This document shows positions 34,483 to 45,745 of a stretch of DNA of 48,100 nt, piece after piece (positions within the stretch are counted from its first letter, which is position 1; the number at the start of each line of letters is the position of its first letter). Position numbers and translations under genes: made by a program. This DNA comes from Fibrobacter sp. (GTDB lineage Bacteria > Fibrobacterota > Fibrobacteria > Fibrobacterales > Fibrobacteraceae), in assembly GCA_012511955.1 (NCBI GenBank), contig JAAZFC010000096.1, positions 1 through 48,100 of the forward strand, given 5' to 3'. The notes under the pieces were generated by a model. That model did not search any database and had not been told where the DNA came from. It was given only the letters and a program-made list of their open reading frames with translations.

Positions 34483-35778
34483 ATGCCTAACCGACATTCT
34501 ATAAATTATGCAGATCCTACTACTATCTATTTAAATGTAGCCACCAAAGCCCCGCTGCTTACGCGGCAAGAAGAAGTTATCATAGCTAAAACCATAGACG
34601 AAATTCAGAAAAAAATCTGCAAACTCATTTTTGAATACCCCGCAACCATTGCTGCAGTAACGGATATTGAGGAAAAATGCTATAGTCCTAATTTTAAAGT
34701 AGAAGATTTTGTGCGACTTCCAGCAAAAGCATGGGAATCTAACGAGAACTACAAAGATTCCTTAAAATGTGTCCAAAAAACACTTACTTTGCTAAAAAAG
34801 GCGTATCATAAATGGGAAGCAGCCATAGACGATCTTTCTGTAGCCACCATGCGAGGTGATGAAAAACAAAAGATTGACAAACTTAAAGCTGCTGTTAATA
34901 ACTTAGGAAAAGATGCCCAAAACACAACACTCAAACTCAGCTATACCCATCGTCAAACTGACAGATTAATAGAGATATATAAAATTAATGTGCAACAAAA
35001 CCCCCAATCCATGAGGGTTTTAGAAAAACTTGGGCAACTTGAAAATATGCGCAATGGCGCTAAAGAAAAGATTATTCAAAGTAATCTGCGCTTAGTAATT
35101 AGCATAGCTAAAGGATATAACTCCACAGGCATGGAATTTATCGACTTAATCCAAGAAGGAAATTCAGGCTTGATAAAAGCGGTGGAAAGCTTTGATTACT
35201 CCAAGGGTTTTAAATTTTCTACCTACGCCACTTGGTGGATTCGCCAAGCTATTACTAGAGCCATTGGCAACAAAGGCAAAGTAATCAGGATTCCCGCCAA
35301 TGTGCAAGAAATTGTGCGCAAATTGTACAAAGCACAGCGTACATATATGCAAAAACATGGCAATGACCCTAGCCCCGAAGATTTGGCGAAACTTATGAAA
35401 ATATCGCTAGATAAGGTTGTTCTTGCCATAGAAGCCAGCCAAGAAACGATTTCTCTGGATAGTTATATAGACGACGAAGAAAACAGCACATTGGGTTCCA
35501 CTATAGAAGACCCAAATTCCTTGGATCCCACGGAAAGAAATTACCAAGAAAATGTACGCAGCGAGCTCAACAAAATTTTAGGTTCTTTAGAGCCCAAAGA
35601 ACAAGAAATTATAGCCATGCGCTTTGGACTTGATGATGGCGTGGTAAATACTCTTAAAGATACGGGAGAATATTTTAATATCTCCAGAGAAAGAGTGCGC
35701 CAAATTGAAAATAAAGCCATACAAAAATTAAAGCACCCTTCGCGCATATCACATTTACTTAAATTGGTTATTGATTAA
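34483..35778 (+). CDS. rpoD: Primary RNA polymerase sigma factor (RpoD family)
   Basis: 431-residue sigma-70-family factor. Region 1.2 starts near residue 10 ([21 protein letters not shown]). The core regions 2.1-2.4 are [27 protein letters not shown] and [20 protein letters not shown]; region 3 is [16 protein letters not shown]; region 4 is [41 protein letters not shown]. It lacks region 1.1 and has only a modest insert, so it is shorter than E. coli RpoD. The dnaG-rpoD order is the conserved 'macromolecular synthesis' arrangement, supporting the housekeeping role. AAGGAG precedes the ATG. Its stop overlaps the next start by one base. Confidence 0.93.
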   Translation: MPNRHSINYADPTTIYLNVATKAPLLTRQEEVIIAKTIDEIQKKICKLIFEYPATIAAVTDIEEKCYSPNFKVEDFVRLPAKAWESNENYKDSLKCVQKTLTLLKKAYHKWEAAIDDLSVATMRGDEKQKIDKLKAAVNNLGKDAQNTTLKLSYTHRQTDRLIEIYKINVQQNPQSMRVLEKLGQLENMRNGAKEKIIQSNLRLVISIAKGYNSTGMEFIDLIQEGNSGLIKAVESFDYSKGFKFSTYATWWIRQAITRAIGNKGKVIRIPANVQEIVRKLYKAQRTYMQKHGNDPSPEDLAKLMKISLDKVVLAIEASQETISLDSYIDDEENSTLGSTIEDPNSLDPTERNYQENVRSELNKILGSLEPKEQEIIAMRFGLDDGVVNTLKDTGEYFNISRERVRQIENKAIQKLKHPSRISHLLKLVID

Positions 35779-37925
35779 TGTCCTCCACTGAAGAATTATC
35801 GCACCGACATTTTATCCGTTTTTTATTAGCTCGCAATGAAGAACTTGACGGCGAAAGAATAGCTAAAGTTTTACCTTTTTTAGCTGAAGCCCATCGCAAT
35901 CAGTTTCGCAAAAGTGGCGCTCCATATACCGAGCACCCCCTAGAAGTAGCGAAGATTTTAGCTTCGTTAAAGCTAGACACAGACACTATTATTGCTGGTT
36001 TACTACACGATGTTGTAGAAGATACTGAATACAGTTTAGAAGAATTAACGGAAATGTTTGGTGCCGAAGTGGCTTTTATGGTGGATGCTGTAACCAAAAT
36101 AAGCACTATACAACAGTCCATGGTCGGAAATGTTAAAGAAGAGCAAAAAATAGCCACTTATCGCAAATTTATAGTCTCTATGGCCCAAGATCCACGGGTG
36201 ATAATGATCAAATTAGCCGACAGACTACATAATTTGCGAACACTGCATTATATGCGCCCTGAAAAGCGCCGAGAAATTGCCAGAGAATCTTTGGATATAT
36301 ACGCTCCCCTTACCCACCGGTTTGGCTTGCATCGCATTAGATGGGAATTGGAAGATTTATCATTAAAATACATCGACCCCGAAGGCTACAAAAATATTAT
36401 AGACAAACTGCAGCAATCTCGCAGCAATAGAGAGGCTTATATTTCTTCAGTTATTATGCCTCTAGAAATGAAAATGGCTTTAGAAAATTTGGAGTGTACC
36501 ATTCAAGGGCGCCCTAAACATGTTTATAGTATTTATCGAAAAATCAAAGCCCGCAACTGCACTGTGGATGATTTATTTGACCTATTTGCCATAAGAATTT
36601 TAGTAGATACTATTCCAGACTGCTATTTAGCTCTAGGTTATGTGCACAACTTATGGACTCCTTTACAATCGCGTTTTAAAGATTATATAGCCACACCCAA
36701 ACCTAATCTGTATCAGAGTTTACACACCACGGTTATTGGTCCCGAAGGTAAAATGGTGGAAGTACAAATTCGCACTCACGATATGGATGCCACTGCAGAG
36801 CACGGTTTTGCGGCTCACTGGGCATACAAGATAGATGAAAATAATGAAACTAATTTGAAATGGGTTAAGCAACTGGCTCAAGCTCAAAGTGAAATTACTG
36901 ACTCTAAAGAGTTCTTAGAGTTTTTACGCTTAGACTTAGAACCCACTGAAATTGTAGTTTTTACTCCTAAGGGGAAAGCAATATCTTTACCCATGGGAGC
37001 CACAGTCCTAGACTTTGCCTTTGCTGTGCATTCAGAACTGGGACTTCAATGCGTGGGAGCTAAAATAGATGAACAAGTGGTAGGAATTAGCGAACCATTA
37101 AGTCACGGTCATACTGTACACATTATTCGTAATCCCGACCAAGAGCCTTCTCGTGATTGGTTAGATAGTGTTACTACCCATAAAGCCAAACTTGCCATAA
37201 GGCGCAGATTGCGTTCTTCTGAATTAAAGCAATCCCACAATATCGGTAAAGCAATTTATGAAAGAGAGTTGCGCAATGCTAAAATTGCTCAAGAAAGCTA
37301 CCCCAAAGAAAAAGAAATTATAGAACGCTTTAAGGTCAAAAGCATGGATTCTTTTTATGAAGTCATAGGAACTGGTAACATTACTTCTGAAGATATTGCG
37401 GATTTTCTACTTGAAATCGACGAAGGTCAAATAATAAAACGCAAAGATCGCAGTATATTGAACTATATATTAGGCAAGGAAGAAGAAGAACAAGATATAA
37501 AGAAAATCGTGGTTAAAGCCGGAGCACCATCCATCACTTTTGCCCCCTGTTGTGGCCCCGTCCCTGGTGATAAAATCATTGGAGTCATGCAAAAGAACAA
37601 AGGTTTATTTATACATAAAGACAGCTGTAAAGTTGTGAAAAAAATCTCGCAAAACTTAAGAATTAGTGCCACCTGGGACGAAAAAACCACTGAAACCACA
37701 CGCACTAGAATAGAATTACAAGCACAAAACCGCGATGGTTTGCTCGCAGAAATAACAGCTATGTTGCACACTAACCATATTTCTGTGGTAAATGCTTCTA
37801 TAATCACCCTAAACAATCAGGTGCGCAACAAATTTACTGTGGAAGTCTATAGCTTGGCGCAATTAGAAAGAGTTATGCAAAAACTGCAAGATATTCCTAG
37901 CATAAAAAGAGTTAGGCGTTTATAA
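35778..37925 (+). CDS. rel: Bifunctional (p)ppGpp synthetase/hydrolase (Rel/SpoT)
   Basis: 715 residues with four domains: HD hydrolase, synthetase, TGS and ACT. The hydrolase motif is intact (GLLHDVVEDTEY, KLADRLHNLRTL). The synthetase has HVYSIYRKIKAR, an R-F-K-D motif (LQSRFKDYIATPKPN), the charge type of bifunctional enzymes, and YQSLHTTVIGP, EVQIRTHDMDATAEHGFAAHW. TGS follows (VVFTPKGKAISLPMGATVLDFAF) and an ACT domain ends it (RIELQAQNRDGLLAEITAML). A CCxPVPGDKI-type Cys patch lies between the last two. The start overlaps the rpoD stop (TAATG), so the stringent-response enzyme is made with the sigma factor. Confidence 0.95.
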   Translation: MSSTEELSHRHFIRFLLARNEELDGERIAKVLPFLAEAHRNQFRKSGAPYTEHPLEVAKILASLKLDTDTIIAGLLHDVVEDTEYSLEELTEMFGAEVAFMVDAVTKISTIQQSMVGNVKEEQKIATYRKFIVSMAQDPRVIMIKLADRLHNLRTLHYMRPEKRREIARESLDIYAPLTHRFGLHRIRWELEDLSLKYIDPEGYKNIIDKLQQSRSNREAYISSVIMPLEMKMALENLECTIQGRPKHVYSIYRKIKARNCTVDDLFDLFAIRILVDTIPDCYLALGYVHNLWTPLQSRFKDYIATPKPNLYQSLHTTVIGPEGKMVEVQIRTHDMDATAEHGFAAHWAYKIDENNETNLKWVKQLAQAQSEITDSKEFLEFLRLDLEPTEIVVFTPKGKAISLPMGATVLDFAFAVHSELGLQCVGAKIDEQVVGISEPLSHGHTVHIIRNPDQEPSRDWLDSVTTHKAKLAIRRRLRSSELKQSHNIGKAIYERELRNAKIAQESYPKEKEIIERFKVKSMDSFYEVIGTGNITSEDIADFLLEIDEGQIIKRKDRSILNYILGKEEEEQDIKKIVVKAGAPSITFAPCCGPVPGDKIIGVMQKNKGLFIHKDSCKVVKKISQNLRISATWDEKTTETTRTRIELQAQNRDGLLAEITAMLHTNHISVVNASIITLNNQVRNKFTVEVYSLAQLERVMQKLQDIPSIKRVRRL

Positions 37926-37950
37926 GCAGAATAATTGATATATTTTAACT

Positions 37951-38535
37951 ATGACTTCTGAACCTACTACTCCTTTAGCGCTTCAAATTGCTAAAAACCG
38001 CGTTTTTAATTGTAAAATGCGGAGTAAATATTATGAAAAATCATTTTATAATTTTCGTAAGGTCCAAGCTTACTTAGACGAAAATCAAGAAAACTTTAAA
38101 TTAGACCACCATGATTTTTTAGAAGTCTTCGAAGTTTTTGCTAAAGATTTGGCAAGCTGTTTAGAATACGCAAAAAGTGCAATATTTTTACACAAAAAAG
38201 CTAAACTGCCTAGTTTTAGCAGAGAAAAAAAATATGGTTTAATCACTGAAGAAATTATTCTAATGCATTTCTTACAAAAACTACATGATTTGACTCAATA
38301 CATTATTGGCTTTGTAAAGGCTAATTTCTCTTTGGCTGAGCTTTCTAATGAAACCACCATAATCCAAAGCACCAGTCAAGCCCATAAAGGTTTTGCTAAG
38401 CAACTTTATAAAAGTTTACAAGAAATAAGTACCAGTGATCAACTAGAACTTATTAAACACATTGAAACCATTGGTAATAGATACACTGTAGCCAATAAAT
38501 TGTTTTCTTTTTTACAAGATTTACAAAGATTCTAA
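37951..38535 (+). CDS. Hypothetical helical protein
   Basis: 194 residues, not recognised. It is predicted to be almost entirely alpha-helical, rich in Lys, Glu, Phe and Tyr, with no signal peptide or membrane helix, so cytoplasmic. No catalytic motif or metal-binding pattern was seen. It begins 25 nt after the rel stop and 67 nt before fusA, in the same direction, so it probably belongs to the dnaG-rpoD-rel transcript. The long uninterrupted frame and ordinary amino-acid use favour a real gene. Confidence 0.65.
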   Translation: MTSEPTTPLALQIAKNRVFNCKMRSKYYEKSFYNFRKVQAYLDENQENFKLDHHDFLEVFEVFAKDLASCLEYAKSAIFLHKKAKLPSFSREKKYGLITEEIILMHFLQKLHDLTQYIIGFVKANFSLAELSNETTIIQSTSQAHKGFAKQLYKSLQEISTSDQLELIKHIETIGNRYTVANKLFSFLQDLQRF

Positions 38536-38602
38536 AAAACATCCCGTATTCATTTTTTTTTATATATTTGGCACTCAAATTACATGAACCCCATAAGAAA
38601 AT

Positions 38603-40702
38603 ATGAAAAACATACAAAATCATAGAAACATTGGTATATCTGCCCATATTGACTCGGGCAAGACCACCCTAAGTGAAAGGATTCTCTTTTTCACTGATAG
38701 AATTCACACTGTTCACGAAGTTAAAGGTAAAGACGGTGTGGGTGCCACCATGGATCACATGGAATTGGAAAGAGAAAGAGGCATCACCATTCAATCTGCC
38801 GCCACTTATAGTACATGGAAAGACACAACTATCAATATCATTGATACTCCAGGTCACGTGGACTTTACCATCGAAGTAGAACGCTCTTTAAGAGTGTTAG
38901 ATGGGGCTATTTTAGTGCTTTGCAGTGTAGCAGGTGTTCAATCTCAGTCAATTACTGTGGATAGGCAAATGCGTCGCTACAATGTCCCACGCATTGCTTT
39001 TGTAAATAAATGCGACCGCTCTGGAGCAGACCCGTTGCGCGTAGCCAATGATTTGGAAGAAAAACTAAATCATAAACCCGTGGTTTTGCAAGTTCCCATT
39101 GGCCTTGAAGATCAGCTTAAAGGCGTGGTAGATTTAGTGGAAATGCGCGCTTTCTATTTTGAAGGCGACAAAGGTACTGAACTACGCGAAGACGATATTC
39201 CCGCAGACTTGGTAGAATTAGCCGATGAATACCGCGAAAAACTTTTAGATGTTGCTTCCGAATATTCCGATGAAATTATGGAATTAATGTTAGAAGACCA
39301 AGAAGTTCCCCAAGATTTAATAAAAAAAGCTCTGCGTAAAGCCACCATTGATTTAGATATTACTCCCGTATTTATGGGCTCTGCTTATAAAAACATTGGA
39401 GTACAAAAATTATTAGATGGCGTAACAGACTTTTTACCCAATCCCACCGAAGTGGAAAATGTTGCCTTAGACATTGATAACGATGAAGCTGAAGTTGTGC
39501 TTAGCACCGATGACGATAAACCTTTGGTTTGCTATGCATTTAAGCTTACCGATGATCGCTACGGCCAACTAACTTATATACGCATTTATCAAGGCTCTAT
39601 CAAAAAAGGCAGCCAGATTTATAATATGACCACTGGCAAACGCATTAATGTAGGTCGCTTGGTACGCATGCACTCCGATGAAATGGAAGAAATTAATGAA
39701 GCGGGTGCAGGTGATATTGTAGCACTATTTGGCATTGATTGTGCCACTGGAACCACATTTACTGATGGAACTTTACGGGTTAATATGACTTCTATGCATG
39801 TACCCGAGCCAGTAATCGAATTAGTCGTTGAAACTAAAAACCGCGACGATTTAGCTAACCTTTCCAAAGCATTAAACCGCTTTACCAAAGAAGACCCTAC
39901 TTTCCAAGTGGAAGTGGATAGAGAATCTGGACAAACCATTGTGAAAGGTATGGGTGAATTGCACTTAGATGTTTACATCGAGCGCATGAAACGCGAATAC
40001 AAAGTAGAAGTTAATGTGGGTGCGCCTCAAGTGGCATATCGCGAAACTATTACCCGCGAAGCTGAGTATGACTACACTCATAGAAGACAAACTGGTGGTT
40101 CAGGGCAGTTTGCTAAAGTACAAGGCTTTATGCGCCCCTTAAACTTGGAAGAAAATCCCGAGAAGAACTACGAATTTATCAGTTCCGTGGTAGGTGGTCG
40201 CATTCCTAAGGAATTTATCCCTTCCTGTGATAAAGGTTTCCAATCTTGTATGGAATCTGGTTCTTTAATTGGCTTCCCTGTTTTGGGTATTCAAATGGAA
40301 GTAACCGACGGTCAATATCACGATGTGGACTCTTCGGACATGGCTTTCCAAATTGCAGCTCGCATGGCTTACCGTCAAGCTTTTGAAAAAGCAGGTGCCC
40401 AAGTCTTAGAACCCATTATGAAAGTAGAAGTGGAAACTCCCACAGAATTTCAGGGTGCTGTGGTAGGTAACTTATCTCAACGCCGTGGAACTGTTCAAGG
40501 TACCACTGAACAATTGGGATACACCACTATTATATGTGAAGTTCCCTTGGCTGAAATGTTTGGTTACGCCACTGATTTGCGCTCCATGACCCAAGGTAAA
40601 GCTGAATTTACCATGGAGTTTGCTAAGTATCATCCAGTACCACGCAATATTCAAGACGAATTAGTTGAAAAATATGGTGATCGTGCTAGAGATCAACGCT
40701 AA
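38603..40702 (+). CDS. fusA: Elongation factor G, mitochondrial/spd type 1
   Basis: GTPase that moves tRNA and mRNA through the ribosome. 699 residues. The G motifs are AHIDSGKT (14-21), DTPGH (81-85) and NKCD (135-138). The text around them ([45 protein letters not shown]) matches mitochondrial EF-G1 and the 'spd' EF-G1 of spirochaetes, planctomycetes and deltaproteobacteria, not ordinary bacterial EF-G, which reads AHIDAGKTT and GAATMDWM. Such organisms usually have a second EF-G for ribosome recycling, which is not in the window. It is not next to rpsL, rpsG or tuf, as is usual for ordinary EF-G. A hairpin terminator follows. Confidence 0.92.
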   Translation: MKNIQNHRNIGISAHIDSGKTTLSERILFFTDRIHTVHEVKGKDGVGATMDHMELERERGITIQSAATYSTWKDTTINIIDTPGHVDFTIEVERSLRVLDGAILVLCSVAGVQSQSITVDRQMRRYNVPRIAFVNKCDRSGADPLRVANDLEEKLNHKPVVLQVPIGLEDQLKGVVDLVEMRAFYFEGDKGTELREDDIPADLVELADEYREKLLDVASEYSDEIMELMLEDQEVPQDLIKKALRKATIDLDITPVFMGSAYKNIGVQKLLDGVTDFLPNPTEVENVALDIDNDEAEVVLSTDDDKPLVCYAFKLTDDRYGQLTYIRIYQGSIKKGSQIYNMTTGKRINVGRLVRMHSDEMEEINEAGAGDIVALFGIDCATGTTFTDGTLRVNMTSMHVPEPVIELVVETKNRDDLANLSKALNRFTKEDPTFQVEVDRESGQTIVKGMGELHLDVYIERMKREYKVEVNVGAPQVAYRETITREAEYDYTHRRQTGGSGQFAKVQGFMRPLNLEENPEKNYEFISSVVGGRIPKEFIPSCDKGFQSCMESGSLIGFPVLGIQMEVTDGQYHDVDSSDMAFQIAARMAYRQAFEKAGAQVLEPIMKVEVETPTEFQGAVVGNLSQRRGTVQGTTEQLGYTTIICEVPLAEMFGYATDLRSMTQGKAEFTMEFAKYHPVPRNIQDELVEKYGDRARDQR

Positions 40703-40725
40703 GCGTAATTTTTAAGAAAAGATTT

Positions 40726-40754
40726 AAAAGACTGGCTATATGCCAGTCTTTTTT
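40726..40754 (+). terminator. Intrinsic terminator of fusA
   Basis: AAAAGACTGGC (40726-40736), loop TATAT, GCCAGTCTTTT (40742-40752) with further T residues. It lies 24 nt after the fusA stop. Confidence 0.9.
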
Positions 40755-40885
40755 ATTTTAAGTTATGCTACTACGCTAAAAAAGACGCTGGAGAAGCCTC
40801 GTAAAGCCCCAATCTTTTCTGAGTTATAAACACAAGAGCTTTTGCCAAGAGTTTGGGTATGTGCTTGCCTGAATTGTCATCTAGG

Positions 40886-40912
40886 AAAAAAAACCGGCTC
40901 CTAAGAGCCGGT
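40886..40912 (-). terminator. Intrinsic terminator of gyrA
   Basis: Stem ACCGGCTC (40893-40900), loop CTAA, GAGCCGGT (40905-40912). On the minus strand it is followed by a run of eight T. It lies about 20 nt beyond the gyrA stop. Between this and the fusA terminator (40755-40885) nothing was recognised. Confidence 0.9.
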
Positions 40913-40933
40913 CATCGTTTAATTTTCAAATAT

Positions 40934-43549
40934 TTAATCTTCGTCTTCAGAAGTTTCAGTTTCTGCGGAATCTTCACTTTCCACATCTTCCGAGCCATCT
41001 TCATGGGAAGAATCTCCTACATTTTCTGCGGAGTTTTCTGCTTGGGAATCATTTTCCACAATTTCAGCATCTGTGACATTTTCACCTTGTTCTTCAGCTG
41101 GAGTCTCTTCTATGTCTTCCATGGGAGGCAAAGCTGCCATATCCATCACCACATCACTATCTCGTAGCGATATAGCACGCACACCTTGAGCAGAACGCCC
41201 AGTAATACGCACGCTTTCCACGGGAATACGAATAACTACGCCTTCGCGGCTAGTGATAATTAAATCATAATCATCTAGCACCGCAGCCACCGCTACCGCT
41301 TTTCCAGTTTTTTCAGTGATTTGCACATTGCGCACTCCTTTTCCACCGCGATTTGTTACGCGATATTCTGAAGGAACAGTGCGCTTGGCATAGCCATTTT
41401 CGGTTAAAGTTAGCACTAGGGTATCTTCTTTGAGCAAAATCATGCCTATAACATAATCTGCGTCATCTAAGCGAATACCCCGCACGCCGCGAGTTCCACG
41501 CCCCATGGCACGGAAAGCACTGGGTGGGAAGCTAATAGCTTGACCGTTGCGAGTGGCTATAAGAAGGTTGGTTTTATCTTGGGCTAAAAGTACACTTACC
41601 AGAGTATCATCTGAATCTAGGGTAATAGCATTAACCCCGGTGCGACGAGGCCGGCTAAAGTGTTCTAAGCTCATTTTATTTATTATACCATTTTTCGTGC
41701 ACATAACAAGATAAAAACCTTCATCAAAATTACGAACTGGTACTATAGCTGTTACATTTTCATCTTCTGCCAATTCCACCAAGTTTACCACCGGCCGTCC
41801 CCTACCCGTGCGAGCACCTTCGGGGATACGATAAACTTTAGTCCAGTGAACTCTTCCTCTATCAGTAAATATGAGTAGGAAGCTATGGGTAGAAGCGGTA
41901 AATATGGAGACTATATTATCTTCATCTTTTAGATTTGCTCCTATCACCCCTCTGCCCCCGCGACCTTGGGATTTAAAGGTATCAATATGAACGCGTTTAA
42001 TATAACCTTCTTTAGAAAGGCTAATTACTTGTTCTTCTTCGGGAATTAAATCTTCAATTTCAAAATCTTCGATGGCATCTTCAATAGCCGTGCGCCTTTC
42101 ATCGCCAAAACGATTGTTCACTTCTTCTAATCGATCTATCACTATCTGCATGCGTCGATCACGGCTAGCTAAAATTTCTTTTAAATTAGCTATAACCACC
42201 AATAAATCGTTATATTCCTTTTCAATCTTTTCTATTTCTAAGCCAGTGAGTTGGCGTAAACGCATATCTACAATGGCTTGGGATTGTATTTCCGAAAGAT
42301 CAAAGCGTTCCTGCAAGGTTTTTTTAGCTATGTCCGTATCGGGAGCATTGCGTATAATACGCACCACTTCATCAATGTTTTGTTGAGCTATGCGCAAACC
42401 TTCGAGAATATGCGCGCGGGCTTCAGCTTTTTTAAGCTCAAGCTGGGTGCGACGCAAAATAATTTCGTGGCGATGTTCCACATAATGCACTATAAGCTGT
42501 TTCAGCGTAAGTAATTTAGGCTCTCTATTTACCAAGGCTAAGTTGTTAACGCCAAAAGTTTCTTGGCATTGGGTATATTTGTAAAGGTTATTTTGCACCA
42601 CTTCAGGCACAGCATCGCGCCTAAGTTCGATAACCACCCTCATTCCCTTACTATCAGACTCATCGCGTATGTCAGAAATACCTTCTAAACGCTTGTCACG
42701 CACTAAATCTGCCATTTTTTCTAGCAAATTAGTTTTGTTTACCATATAAGGGATTTCTGTAATCACCAAACGCTCGCGATCTTTACCAAAAGTTTCAGTA
42801 TGAAAGCGAGCTCGTACCACCACCCTTCCCCTTCCAGTAAGGTAAGCGTCACGAATACCTGAGCGTCCGCAAATTATCCCACCTGTGGGAAAGTCTGGTC
42901 CAGAAACATAGGGTAAAAGTTCTTCATCACTAATTTCGGGATTCGCCACCACCGCTTTGATTGCATTGGTTATTTCTCTTAAGTTGTGCGGGGGCATATT
43001 AGTGGCCATCCCCACAGCAATTCCCGTGGTACCATTTACCAACAAATTCGGATAAACCGCAGGTAAAACCGTGGGTTCTTCCATGGATTCATCGTAGTTA
43101 GCTTGAAAATCTACGATTTCTTTATCTAAATCTTCTAAAAGCAATGCTCCCATGTGTGCCATACGCGCCTCGGTATAGCGCATAGCTGCTGCAGAGTCAC
43201 CATCTATGGAACCAAAGTTTCCTTGTCCATCCACCAAGGGATAGCGTAGGGAAAAATCTTGAGCCATACGCACTAAGGTGTCGTAAACCGCAGCATCACC
43301 ATGGGGATGATATTTACCTATGACATCTCCCACAATACGAGCAGACTTTTTATAGGACTTGCCAGGATAAACGGAAAGATCGTGCATTCCGTATAAAACC
43401 CGGCGATGCACCGGCTTTAGACCGTCGCGGACATCGGGTAAGGCACGCGAAATAATCACACTCATGGAATAACGCAAATAGCTGTCCTTCATATCCTTTT
43501 CAATTAAGGACGGAATAGGTGTTCCGGGAGTAAATTTATTTTCTGACAT
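40934..43549 (-). CDS. gyrA: DNA gyrase subunit A
   Basis: Breakage-reunion subunit of gyrase, 871 residues. The active Tyr is Y125 ([10 protein letters not shown]). The GyrA box [10 protein letters not shown] marks gyrase rather than topoisomerase IV, and the C-terminal propeller ([12 protein letters not shown] to [14 protein letters not shown]) is complete. The quinolone-binding loop reads [10 protein letters not shown], with Ala86 where E. coli has Ser83, a position whose change reduces quinolone binding. The last 60 residues or so form a strongly acidic tail. It lies 16 nt behind surE, in the same direction. A terminator follows. A gyrB is not in the window. Confidence 0.96.
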   Translation of the reverse strand: MSENKFTPGTPIPSLIEKDMKDSYLRYSMSVIISRALPDVRDGLKPVHRRVLYGMHDLSVYPGKSYKKSARIVGDVIGKYHPHGDAAVYDTLVRMAQDFSLRYPLVDGQGNFGSIDGDSAAAMRYTEARMAHMGALLLEDLDKEIVDFQANYDESMEEPTVLPAVYPNLLVNGTTGIAVGMATNMPPHNLREITNAIKAVVANPEISDEELLPYVSGPDFPTGGIICGRSGIRDAYLTGRGRVVVRARFHTETFGKDRERLVITEIPYMVNKTNLLEKMADLVRDKRLEGISDIRDESDSKGMRVVIELRRDAVPEVVQNNLYKYTQCQETFGVNNLALVNREPKLLTLKQLIVHYVEHRHEIILRRTQLELKKAEARAHILEGLRIAQQNIDEVVRIIRNAPDTDIAKKTLQERFDLSEIQSQAIVDMRLRQLTGLEIEKIEKEYNDLLVVIANLKEILASRDRRMQIVIDRLEEVNNRFGDERRTAIEDAIEDFEIEDLIPEEEQVISLSKEGYIKRVHIDTFKSQGRGGRGVIGANLKDEDNIVSIFTASTHSFLLIFTDRGRVHWTKVYRIPEGARTGRGRPVVNLVELAEDENVTAIVPVRNFDEGFYLVMCTKNGIINKMSLEHFSRPRRTGVNAITLDSDDTLVSVLLAQDKTNLLIATRNGQAISFPPSAFRAMGRGTRGVRGIRLDDADYVIGMILLKEDTLVLTLTENGYAKRTVPSEYRVTNRGGKGVRNVQITEKTGKAVAVAAVLDDYDLIITSREGVVIRIPVESVRITGRSAQGVRAISLRDSDVVMDMAALPPMEDIEETPAEEQGENVTDAEIVENDSQAENSAENVGDSSHEDGSEDVESEDSAETETSEDED

Positions 43550-43565
43550 AAGTATTCCTAAATTT

Positions 43566-44321
43566 CTATGAGTTGGGAGATAATATTTTTTGTAAACGAT
43601 TTATTTCAGAATGGGAGCTCTGATCTAATTGCAAAGGCGTTAAAGTTGGATGCCCTTGATAAAGCCACCAATCATCACTTTCTGTTTTGAAGCTAGAGCG
43701 ATCTTTACGACCCACTAGCCAAAAATCTTCAATGCCCCGCGGATTGGTATGAGTTATATATTTGTCTTCAAACATAGTGGTATCCATGGGACAAATTTTC
43801 ATTTCTTTGGGCTCAGCAGTGGCAGGGAAATTCACCGACCAACATATTTGTGGCGAAATCTCTTTATGCAATTGTTTTTGCACCACCTGAGAAACCCATT
43901 CTAAACATGGAGCATATAAATCATCTCGTAATTTCTGCATGGAAATCGCTATGGAAGGAATATCCCAAGTGGCACCTTCGCGTGCAGCGGCGATAGTTCC
44001 TGAGTATATCACAGAAATCCCACTATTTTCGCCATTATTTATTCCCGAAATAATCAAATCGGGCAAGCTATCCGCCATTAATTTGCAAACAGCAAACTTC
44101 ACGCAATCCCCAGGGGTACCTTCGAGCCAATAGGCTTCGCAGGGGAAACCATCAACTTTTTGAAACTGTATGGGACGATAATAAGAAAAAGCATTGCTCA
44201 CGCCGCTTTGCTCATTGCGGGGAGCCACTACTATCACTTGAGCTATTTTGCTGATTTCAGTAGCCAAACATAAAAGGGCATTACTGTTAATTCCATCGTC
44301 GTTGGTAAGCAGTATCTTCAT
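43566..44321 (-). CDS. surE: 5'/3'-nucleotidase SurE
   Basis: Metal-dependent nucleoside-monophosphate phosphatase, 251 residues. The active-site metal ligands are in [13 protein letters not shown] (D8, D9), [18 protein letters not shown] (with Ser) and [25 protein letters not shown] (Asn). [13 protein letters not shown] is the family motif. The usual partners pcm and rpoS are absent. First gene of a pair with gyrA, divergent from hisS. The 152-nt gap upstream (44322-44473) is AT-rich and must hold both promoters; no clear site stands out. Confidence 0.93.
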   Translation of the reverse strand: MKILLTNDDGINSNALLCLATEISKIAQVIVVAPRNEQSGVSNAFSYYRPIQFQKVDGFPCEAYWLEGTPGDCVKFAVCKLMADSLPDLIISGINNGENSGISVIYSGTIAAAREGATWDIPSIAISMQKLRDDLYAPCLEWVSQVVQKQLHKEISPQICWSVNFPATAEPKEMKICPMDTTMFEDKYITHTNPRGIEDFWLVGRKDRSSFKTESDDWWLYQGHPTLTPLQLDQSSHSEINRLQKILSPNS

Positions 44322-44473
44322 TAATTTCCAATGCTAAATAACAAACTCTTATCTAATATAGCGATTAAGCTATTTACAGCTTAAATCTAGCAAATTAATA
44401 GAGAAATAACGGAAAACAATTTATAGGGTATTTGTGCTATTAGTTAAAATATTTATGCTAAATTTGCACTACG

Positions 44474-45745
44474 ATGAGCATAAAACTCCCCAAAGGCACT
44501 AGAGATTTTTTTCCGCCCGAACAGCGTATTCAAAACCACATTTTTGATACTTGGCGCCAAGCTTGCATCAAATTTGGTTACGAAGAATATGAAGGGCCCA
44601 TTTTTGAACATTTGGAACTTTACACCGACAAATCTGGCGACGAAATTGTTCAGCAATTGTATTATTTTAGGGACAAGGGCAAAAGAGAACTATCTTTGCG
44701 CCCCGAAATGACCCCTACCCTAGCTCGCATGGTAAACCTAAAGGGTGCCGCTTTGCGCAAACCTTTGCGTTGGTTTTCCATTCCTCGCTTATTTCGCTAT
44801 GAAAGGGCTCAAAAAGGCCGTTTGCGAGAATTTTTCCAGCTAAACTTAGATATAATTGGATCTGATAGCATATACGCCGAAGCTGATTTGATAAGCGCAA
44901 TAGTGTCCATGCTCAATGATTTTGGTCTTAAAGCAGACGATTTTGTTATAGGCATATCTAGCAGAGAGCTTTTGGCCACTTGGTTTGCAGAAATTGGCAT
45001 CGCCGACCCCGACAAAGTATATCCCGTGTTAGATAGGCGTGCCAAAGTTAGCCCCGAAGTTTTTCGAGATAATCTAAACGAGTTAGAACTAAATGCCGAG
45101 CAAGTGCAATTATTAGACGATTTTATGCTTTGCACAAGCTTAACAGAAATTGAAAAACTCACCCAAAAAGAAGCTTCACAAAAAGCTTTAGCCGACTTAA
45201 AACAGCTTTTTGCAGTTCTCGAAAAAGCGGGAATCGCAGAGTCTATCCAACTAGATTTAAGCATAGTGCGAGGATTGGCTTATTATACCGGAATAGTTTT
45301 TGAAGTGTTTGACTGCAAAAGATCTATGCGAGCTGTAGCTGGTGGTGGTCGCTATGACTCCCTGACCCAACGCCTTGGTGGAAGTAAAGTTCCCTGCGTA
45401 GGTTTTGGTATGGGCGATGTGGTTTTAGCAGATTTATTGGAAGAAAGAGGGCTTTTACCTTCTCCCCAAGCGGAAATTGATGTGTGGTTGGTAAGTTTTG
45501 GTAACGATATGGAAAAAATCTTTAGTATTGCTGCAAAAGTGCGAAAAATGGGGCTATCATGCTCCCATATATTATCGCCTACCCGAGTGGGCAAGCAGCT
45601 AGAAAGTGCCAACATCGCCGGAGCCAGGGCAGTGATTTTTGTAGATGGAGATCGCGCTCCCGAAGGAGCTTTTGAATATAAAATTATGGAAACAGGCAAA
45701 CAAAGTGCCGATAGTTTAGCAAATATTGTCAAGGAAATAAAATGA
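44474..45745 (+). CDS. hisS: Histidyl-tRNA synthetase
   Basis: Charges tRNA-His. 423 residues, class II. Motif 1 lies around KLPKGTRDFFPPE. Motif 2 is RYERAQKGRLREFFQLNLDIIG, and the His-binding loop is SLRPEMTPTLARM. The histidine-A motif is RGLAYYTGIVFEVF, and motif 3 is AGGGRYDSLTQRLGGSKVPCVGFGMG. The C-terminal anticodon domain is VWLVSFG and SPTRVGKQLESANIAGARAVIFVD. It overlaps queF by four bases (ATGA), so both are translated together. HisZ (a regulator) is shorter and lacks these motifs, so hisS is secure. Confidence 0.96.
   Translation: MSIKLPKGTRDFFPPEQRIQNHIFDTWRQACIKFGYEEYEGPIFEHLELYTDKSGDEIVQQLYYFRDKGKRELSLRPEMTPTLARMVNLKGAALRKPLRWFSIPRLFRYERAQKGRLREFFQLNLDIIGSDSIYAEADLISAIVSMLNDFGLKADDFVIGISSRELLATWFAEIGIADPDKVYPVLDRRAKVSPEVFRDNLNELELNAEQVQLLDDFMLCTSLTEIEKLTQKEASQKALADLKQLFAVLEKAGIAESIQLDLSIVRGLAYYTGIVFEVFDCKRSMRAVAGGGRYDSLTQRLGGSKVPCVGFGMGDVVLADLLEERGLLPSPQAEIDVWLVSFGNDMEKIFSIAAKVRKMGLSCSHILSPTRVGKQLESANIAGARAVIFVDGDRAPEGAFEYKIMETGKQSADSLANIVKEIK

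Noticed and set aside
38568-38584. TTGGCACTCAAATTACA before fusA, resembling a sigma-54 promoter
   Set aside because: The nearly invariant GC of the -12 box is AC here, and a constant-need translation factor is an unlikely sigma-54 target. A TATATT at 38563 is a better -10.
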